From Dermanyssus gallinae (lineage: Eukaryota > Arthropoda > Arachnida > Mesostigmata > Dermanyssidae): a DNA stretch of 64,000 bases. Positions 57,840 to 64,000 of the stretch are shown piece by piece; position 1 is the stretch's first letter, and every line of letters starts with the position of its first letter. Both the position numbers and the translations under genes were made by a program. The notes below the pieces were generated by a model. That model had not been told where the DNA came from, made no database searches, and worked only from the letters and a program-made list of their open reading frames with translations. The stretch covers positions 1 through 64,000 of the forward strand of contig QVRM01003985.1 in the NCBI GenBank assembly GCA_003439945.1. Direction: 5' to 3'.

Positions 57840-59270
57840 TCATAAGTAGTTTGTCGGTTCTATTGTTGACTTTCATTCAGTTTATGTAGGACCCACTTTG
57901 AGAGCTTTAGAATCTTCCCCATGGCCTTCAAACTGTAGCAAACGGCTGGCAATTCAATGTCCACAAACTTGTTTGGCGGTTTTCCACGTACTTTGTCGTT
58001 TAGTTAGAAATTGTCACCGCTAAAACTAAAGTGTTGTATTTTTTAGACTAAACTGTTGTATTTAAACCACTTAAAGCACTGTAATCTGCCGAAAACATTC
58101 TTATAAGTTTCGGCAAGCATTACATGTACTTCGGTCGCAGACTTTTCCAAATGTTAACAGAGAAAATGAGAGCTCCCCGCAAATTAGTGGTTTTTGGCAC
58201 AATGTTGGACATGACAAGCGCTCCCGGAAATCTCGTAAGAATTATGTAATAAGAAATATGTTGTTGAGGTAGGGTAGCCTAAAGGCATTGGATTAACTGA
58301 AGACCAGCTTTTTCGTTTTTTTCTAAAAGTCACAGCAAACTTAAGTAAATTGTGTATTTTTGGCGGGAAAGCCACTCTTTGTGGAATTTCTAAGCGGAGA
58401 GTGCACTCTTCCCAGGGCCGGCAGCGTTTGAGTCTCATGTAGCAGACTGCAAAACTAAACGTAGATATAAATGTGGCATTCTACAAAGCCCAATGCATTA
58501 CAACAGTTTACTTTTACGGGATTCTGCTCACTGCAGCTGACTTGGTAGTTTCTACTTGAATATAGACTTTTTATAGTAAAATTTAAGCAATTTTCTGTTT
58601 CTCAGTCTACACAAAAACAACATCCTGTCCATTGCCATTACAGGTTTGATCAGGCTTGGTTTACCCTGAGAAATAACCACAAAATGTAATTAACCTCACA
58701 AATATTATATTTGCTGGAGGTGGTAGCCAACGTGCTTCCCACCTAATCTAGCTCTATATTTCGCATCGATGTGATCAGACTGAATGGATAGAAGAGTCAG
58801 CTGATTTCTTTGGCGGGTTCAGCTTTCCAAAATAGGCTTACACTTTGTTGTGTCAAATGCCTCTTAATATACTTTCATTAGTGACAAGAACACCAATAAT
58901 GGAGACAAATAGTTAGGCAACAACGCCATCACCTGTTGTTACCAACAAATATTGTTACCAACAAACGGAGAATGGCAGTGTATGTGACAATAATGTACTG
59001 CAACAATTTACAGCGATACGAATTGCATGTCTAGAGACGTGTTATTTGTGTTATCGTCTAAATAACATTACGGCTTAAAAACACACACACACTTAGCACA
59101 TTACTAGCTATGCAGCTGCATGGAAACCAAGACAAAAACAAATAATAATAATAATAATGATGCAGTAGCAACACAAACAATAATAGGCATTGCTAGAGTA
59201 CGATAACCGCACGTTAAAGTCAAAACAACCTGCGTTAGCAACGGCAAGCTCATAGCCGCACTAGTGATGT
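57840..59270. other. Unassigned AT-rich DNA
   Basis: No gene recognised. An (AAT)n stretch of about 15 bp is at 59,143-59,157. Confidence 0.45.
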
Positions 59271-59279
59271 TGGAGTGCT

Positions 59280-59740
59280 CGCTAGTGCGTAGGGGCTTGC
59301 GGCTGTCTAGAAGAGCCTAGATTCCCCGAGATAAGGAACGGACAGCATGGTAGCATAGGCAGCGACGGACCCCCACAGGCCGATTCTGCCTCAACGTGAC
59401 CATCCGGTCGGGTAACCTGTTGGCGACCGTCGGGTGGTCACGGCGCGACAACCGCTGGCCGCTACGGACGGGCAGTATATGGAGCTATAACTGCATGTAT
59501 CTATGTGTCTATTTAGATTCTATCTATAGACGGCTATGCATCGTGTCGGGACATCCGGTTAGCCTGTCGTGACATCGCACGTTCGACGAGGTCTCGCAAT
59601 CCGCTCCCGTTAAGCCACAGCACGCACGGTCAGACCTGCGCCGTGCGTTGCAGGTGTGTTTACGCCGCCAGACAGGGTAAATGCGCCTGTTTGCGAATGT
59701 AGCATAACATAGTGTTATAAAAATGCTAAAACGCCGAGTC
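59280..59740. other. GC- and CpG-rich island of unknown nature
   Basis: Markedly GC-richer than its flanks, with many CG dinucleotides (for example 59,400-59,470 and 59,550-59,680). A 73-codon frame on the minus strand (59,745-59,524) has no recognised domain. It may be a repeat, an exon or a promoter region. Confidence 0.35.
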
Positions 59741-60388
59741 ACCAACTCGGAATGCTATTATCAGGTAATAATACTACTGTGGTGCAAGTTCATGATAACA
59801 AGCACACTGTCTTTAAACAAAAGTAAGTAATGAGCACCCAACTGAGATATACACTACTTAATGTCAACGTTTGGTTTTGCGGCGAATGCACAGATTTGCA
59901 TTATATTACATATGTACACAACATAAGTTCAGACATTTCTTTAGTTTATGTGCAAAAACTTTGCTGGAATTTAGGATCCGAACAGCACTCGTATATCACA
60001 AGAATAAGAAGACCACGTCACGTGCAGATTTTCAACGCTGCAAGCTGACATCAAGCAAAAAAATATAAACCTAAAACTATTTTAAGAGCGATATAGGGAA
60101 TTGTAGATCTCGTTAAAGTAAATCTTTTTCCTAATGAAGCATGGTCTCGGAGAAGTCTTGTTTCAGAGTGAAAGTGCACTTACTAAAATCTGTGACATTG
60201 GTGTTGTTCTGACATAACAGCACAAAAAAGAGCGATTCCAAGACAACCGATATTAAGACTAAGCACACCGTTTGGTAAGACAATTATGCTTCCTCTGAAA
60301 TACAAATAAATCCGGCTAGAAGACGCGACATGATCGTTTAGAAGAGAATTTGCAAAAATCAAAGTTCTATTATTATCTTTTGCTTTAA

Positions 60389-60785
60389 TTACCTCAAAAT
60401 ATTAACCCTATGACCATTTATAGCACCCAAGACTAACGTAATTAGGAAAATGCGCATTTCATGACCATAATTTTGGTACCAAATCAATAGCGAGCCGATC
60501 CGTGGATACGAAGTAATAAAGAGATTCCGAAGGGCATATCGCGATTGAGTGCGCGCATAAATGACTCCATCAGATAAATTACTCCTCATATCTCTGGAAG
60601 CATACACAACTATTTATAATCTTAACTGCTCGAAGGTGCCTCCGGACCGGAGTAATTTGTTAAATCCGGCGATTACGGTGGTCAAGTAATGGCCAATCCA
60701 CCGATTCTCGAAGGAAATGTTGAGGGAATCGCGTACCGCGGGGGTGGAGTGCTATGGCGCTTCGTCGTGCTGGAACCAAATTTTG
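60389..60785 (-). pseudogene. Decayed DNA-transposon transposase fragment and repeat S
   Basis: The minus strand from about 60,785 reads KIWFQHDEAP.H...VRDSLNISFENRWIG, resembling the catalytic WFQQDGAPPH...VR..L...FP.RWIG block of insect Tc1/mariner-superfamily proteins. It then decays. 60,390-60,580 is repeat S, shared with 21,180-21,350. Confidence 0.6.
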
Positions 60786-60856
60786 TTTTATAAATAATGT
60801 ATGCATTATTTATATATAATAAAATAATGTAATGCATACATCCTGTTGTCATCTTG

Positions 60857-60868
60857 GGGGGGGGGGGT
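60857..60868. repeat. Homopolymer G run
   Basis: About 10-12 consecutive G residues. Confidence 0.85.
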
Positions 60869-61299
60869 TAGGTTATTATGTAATGCAGTGTGTTACAGAA
60901 AATTATAATATATATTTATTTTATTCTAATGCGTACGTTGAACATATAATACAACTAATAATATATAATGATAATACAACCAATAATGTGACTGCTGAGG
61001 GCAGTGTGTACATGAGCTAGGATCGCCCGTAGGCGGCAAGAACGATCTGTAAAGATTACTACATCATTCATTCTTTCATTCATTTAATAATCACTTTTGT
61101 TAGGTATATAGTCAAATATTATACATAAAAACACGGTCATTGAGCCAGCCTGGCCAGTGATTCAACTCTGGGGCACTCCTTCAACTCTGGGGCACATCAT
61201 TCATTCTTAGGTATATATGTATATTTAGAACCGCTTCTGTGTTTATCAAGCTAGTGTAGAGTTTTCATTTTGTAAGTAAATATATTTTGTTTATTGCAA

Positions 61300-62250
61300 A
61301 TAGATTTTCAAGTGGTCGCTCATCACGACCTGGGTGCCATCAAGCGCATCACTTCTTTGGCGGAAGTGTTCATTGTCTCAAGAGGGCTGGAAATAAACGC
61401 CATGAAGACCAAGGCTATGAAATTCAGAAGAGGAGGTCGATTGGCTGCTAAAGACGTTATACGTTGCGGCGGCCATCCTTGGAATTCGTTAACTCTTTCC
61501 GGTATCTGGGGCTTCGGCTTCATTATACTGGGACGACCTTCACTGCTCACATCGTCGAGACAGCGCGCACAGCCCTAATTTCTCTTTATGGAGAAATAGG
61601 CGATGTCCGGCGACTGTCCGTCCCGACGGCAGTGGCGCTTTTCTACCTCAAGGTTGTTCCGGCGCTGATGTATGGTCTTGACAGAGTATGGGAACACCTC
61701 ACTCGGGCAAACTTTGGTTTGCTTGAAAGGTGCTTTACAATGTACATGAAGCGAGTACTTTGCCTGTCAATGCGGGCAAGGAGCCGCTTTGTGTACCTAA
61801 TGTCAGGCTGTGCACCAGTTGTTGAGATCATTCGATTGAGGTTGAAGACGCCGCGTACAGTACCATTCGAGAGCTTCATCTCGGAATGGCAAAATAAAGT
61901 TGAACAAGTCCGACGAGAGGTCGGAGACCTGGATGTTTTCAGGGCCTTTCACCTCTGGTCTGGTCTTGCGTGTGACAATCGCCACGTCTATACCAGATAC
62001 ATAGTTCATGGCTATCATCACCTGGTTCATCACGAATACGAGCTTCCACGAAGAGTACACCGAGTGCGTCTGTCGACTGTGCTCTCAGGCGTGTACGAAG
62101 TTTCATGCATCTGCCTGCCTGGCCCTTGCGAAGAGATCACTGCACTGCCTCTCTCGTATAACATGCCGCGAGGAGCTGAGTGTATAATTGTATAATATGT
62201 ATAATTGTTCATGTTATATGCATACTCAATATGAGTGAAATAAATACGAT
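61300..62250 (+). pseudogene. LINE 3' end (RT thumb and C-terminal domain)
   Basis: RT motif 'SRGLEINAMKTKAMKF' at about 61,380-61,430, a frameshift near 61,460, then LEFVNSFRYLGLRL...PTAVALFYLKVVPALMYGLDRVWEHL...SRFVYLMSG and a C-terminal region open to 62,193-62,195. The 3' end carries 'tgagtgaaataaat' (62,231-62,244). A relative of this element sits inside the R2-like LINE at 27.25 kb. The N-terminal RT and endonuclease are absent (5' truncation). Family not identified. Confidence 0.8.
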
Positions 62251-62404
62251 GATTAGAGGCAGTATCATCGTTGACCCTGAAAATAGATTCTCAAGTAGTT
62301 GTTTAATATCAGAATTGAATAAGTTTACATAATTTGCATTGGCAGTCTTGCAACCGGTCTCTTTCTTAAATCTCGTTGTTTATAGATTACCTAATTGTGT
62401 AAAT

Positions 62405-62583
62405 CTAAAGTTTTCGGGCTAACCCTCAGCCAAGATTTAACGTCCACGGAACTGTTTTTCACATTGCTTCATAGACGGACCCCCATAAATACAAATGTGC
62501 AACGGTGGGGCTCGAACCCGCGCACCTATGTGTTTCCTCCGGTTGCGAGGCGCAGACTTAAGCCACCACGCCACCACTCGACT
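62405..62583 (-). mobile_element. tRNA-derived SINE, family A, copy 3
   Basis: Minus strand: A box TGGCGTGGTGG (about 62,563-62,573), perfect B box GGTTCGAGCCC (about 62,509-62,519), then the tail 'tttgtatttatgggggtccg' and 'tcttggctgagggt'. Length about 175 bp. Confidence 0.88.
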
Positions 62584-62589
62584 AATTGT

Positions 62590-63420
62590 GTAAATCTAGT
62601 TGAATAGTTGTGGTCGGGTTTATGGAACGCATTTGTCTTAGTGAACAATAGTTTCATTACCAAAAATGCGTGCAGCGTAAATATGTCGATAATATTATAC
62701 TTAGTGAAAATTGTATATTTGAGGGCGTTATATTGAGCCTCGTCGATTTATCTAATTACTGTTATTTCGTAATTTATACACTGGGTCAACAGTTGAGACA
62801 TTCTCTCGGGAATACCTTCTGGAACGCCTTTCAACAGTCCTGATAATGTTTCACTTAGGAATGTATGGTATGCTTATCCATGCAACCTATTAGGAAGTAT
62901 GTGTGTGCTTAAGATATAGTCGTTATCTATGCCAGCCTACAGATTCACTGAAAAACGACTCTGGCGTCCACGCTCGTGAGTCATATGCAAACCCTCGCTT
63001 GCTTAACAATGGGTGTTGTGTCTGTTAAGCACACCGCCTTATGTTAAGCAAGCTTCCCCGGTAAAAAGCACAAGGGCAGGAAACTCCGCATTGTCTTCTA
63101 CTTGCTGCAGAAGCCAGCTTCAGTAGACAACCCGTCGCTGGCAATCTAGATCCCACAGAACTTGAACTTGCTGCCGTTAGTACGATTATAGTCGCTCGGC
63201 TCTTGTACCCTGTGGACGGCACTGCGACTCACCTAAACGCTCTCGTTTGTGAGACTCTGGTCGAGCCCGTGAAGAGCTGATCGTCAAGATAACCTTCACT
63301 GCTGAGGCCGTTTAAGCGATGCTCGGTATATATTAAAACATGCAACGAAATCTCCGCAGGCGCTACCTGATGTGTATAGTGGTTTGCTGAGGCACCTTCG
63401 AGCAGTTAGTGTAAGATAAT
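62590..63420. other. Unassigned DNA
   Basis: Nothing recognised. Confidence 0.4.
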
Positions 63421-63429
63421 TACAAGTTG

Positions 63430-63608
63430 TGTGTCGAGCCCGGTGGCGTAGTGGCTTAAGTCTGCGCCTCCCAACCGGAGGAGACACATAGGTGCGCGGG
63501 TTCGAGCCCCACCGTTGCACATTTGTATTTATGGGGGTCCTTCTATGAAGCAATGTTAAAAACCGTTTCCTGGACGTTAAATCTTGGCTGAGGGTCAACC
63601 CGAAAACT
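63430..63608 (+). mobile_element. tRNA-derived SINE, family A, copy 4 (best preserved)
   Basis: A box TGGCGTAGTGG (63,444-63,454), B box GGTTCGAGCCC (63,499-63,509), spacing as in tRNA. The tRNA-like head is followed by a ~90-bp unrelated tail ending 'gggtcaacccgaaaa'. The head would fold like a tRNA but lacks a convincing acceptor stem, so I do not call a functional tRNA. Confidence 0.9.
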
Positions 63609-63734
63609 TTACTTTAATTACTAGTTGTGTGTGCTTTTAGAGCTATGACGAGTTATTTATCCGATGGAATAGGTTATTTATGCGTAGACTCAATCTCGAC
63701 ATAGTCTCCAGAAAACCTAAATTACTTCGCAAAC

Positions 63735-63775
63735 GCGGATCAGGTTTGATACCAAAATAATCGTCATGAAATGCG
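63735..63775. repeat. Repeat S fragment, inverted
   Basis: 'gataccaaaataatcgtcatgaaatgcgca' is close to the reverse complement of 60,450-60,485. Confidence 0.5.
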
Positions 63776-63887
63776 CAATGTGCATACATGTAATCGTCTC
63801 GGGCGTAGTGGGTCTTATTTTTTCAGGATTTTTTAGAGAACTTGCTCCGTCGGAAAAATATATTTGTTTTAGTGAGCTTTATAGTTC

Positions 63888-63916
63888 CCTATATATATAT
63901 ATATATATATATATAT
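63888..63916. repeat. (AT)n microsatellite
   Basis: About 28 bp of alternating A and T near the window end. Confidence 0.93.
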
Positions 63917-64000
63917 TGCGTAAAACTCTGCTAGACTGTTCACGCCTGAACATGGAGGATATGTGACGGTTTCACTTATTTTACCCGGCGTACACGTTCA

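Noticed and set aside
63430..63510. Possible tRNA gene
   Set aside because: A and B boxes are present, but there is no complementary acceptor stem and the sequence runs into a repeated tail; it is a SINE.

Overview
This is eukaryotic DNA, almost certainly from an arthropod. It is AT-rich, has no operons, and is packed with decayed transposable elements: R1-clade and R2-like non-LTR retrotransposons, a CR1-like LINE, mariner and Tc1-like DNA transposons, tRNA-derived SINEs and about ten (AT)n microsatellites. R1-clade elements with three CCHC knuckles and no RNase H domain point to arthropods. I could not place the species.

The only recognisable host-type gene is a Nanos zinc-finger exon (about 10,740-11,410, + strand). 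It has a splice-acceptor-like start, a poly(A) signal and a TGA exactly where the first zinc-binding cysteine should be.

Layout. 1-1,260: LINE ORF1 with a PHD-type zinc finger (-). 1,500-1,830: two copies of a ~170-bp tandem repeat. 1,900-15,830: three diverged copies of a composite unit built from rearranged R1-clade LINE pieces (-), two SINE families and two further repeats (called P and Q here), with the Nanos exon between copies 2 and 3. 15,838-17,125: a broken mariner. 17,210-20,815: a nearly complete R1-clade LINE (+) with a 12-bp target-site duplication. 21,478-23,021: a Tc1-like element with terminal inverted repeats of over 200 bp. 23.0-25.7 kb: no genes seen. 25,694-28,855: an R2-like LINE (C2H2 finger, Myb, RT, restriction-like endonuclease) with another LINE's 3' end inside it. 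29.0-30.1 kb: a decayed Tc1/mariner-superfamily transposase.

30,687-44,304 is a head-to-tail duplication of a ~6-kb segment. Each copy has about 2.8 kb of non-coding DNA followed by the 3' part of an R1-clade LINE (-). The second copy alone carries a 1,660-bp CR1-like insertion and continues into the LINE's ORF1 and 5' UTR (to about 47,480), where a mariner with perfect ends sits (45,704-46,990). 47.5-50 kb: further R1 debris. 50-64 kb: mostly unassigned DNA with a LINE RT fragment, a mariner fragment, a transposase fragment shared with 21.2 kb, a LINE 3' end (61.3-62.25 kb) and two good SINE copies.

Apart from Nanos, everything coding here is selfish DNA, nearly all of it inactivated. The nesting gives an order of events: LINE insertion and decay, then tandem duplication, then the CR1-like insertion.
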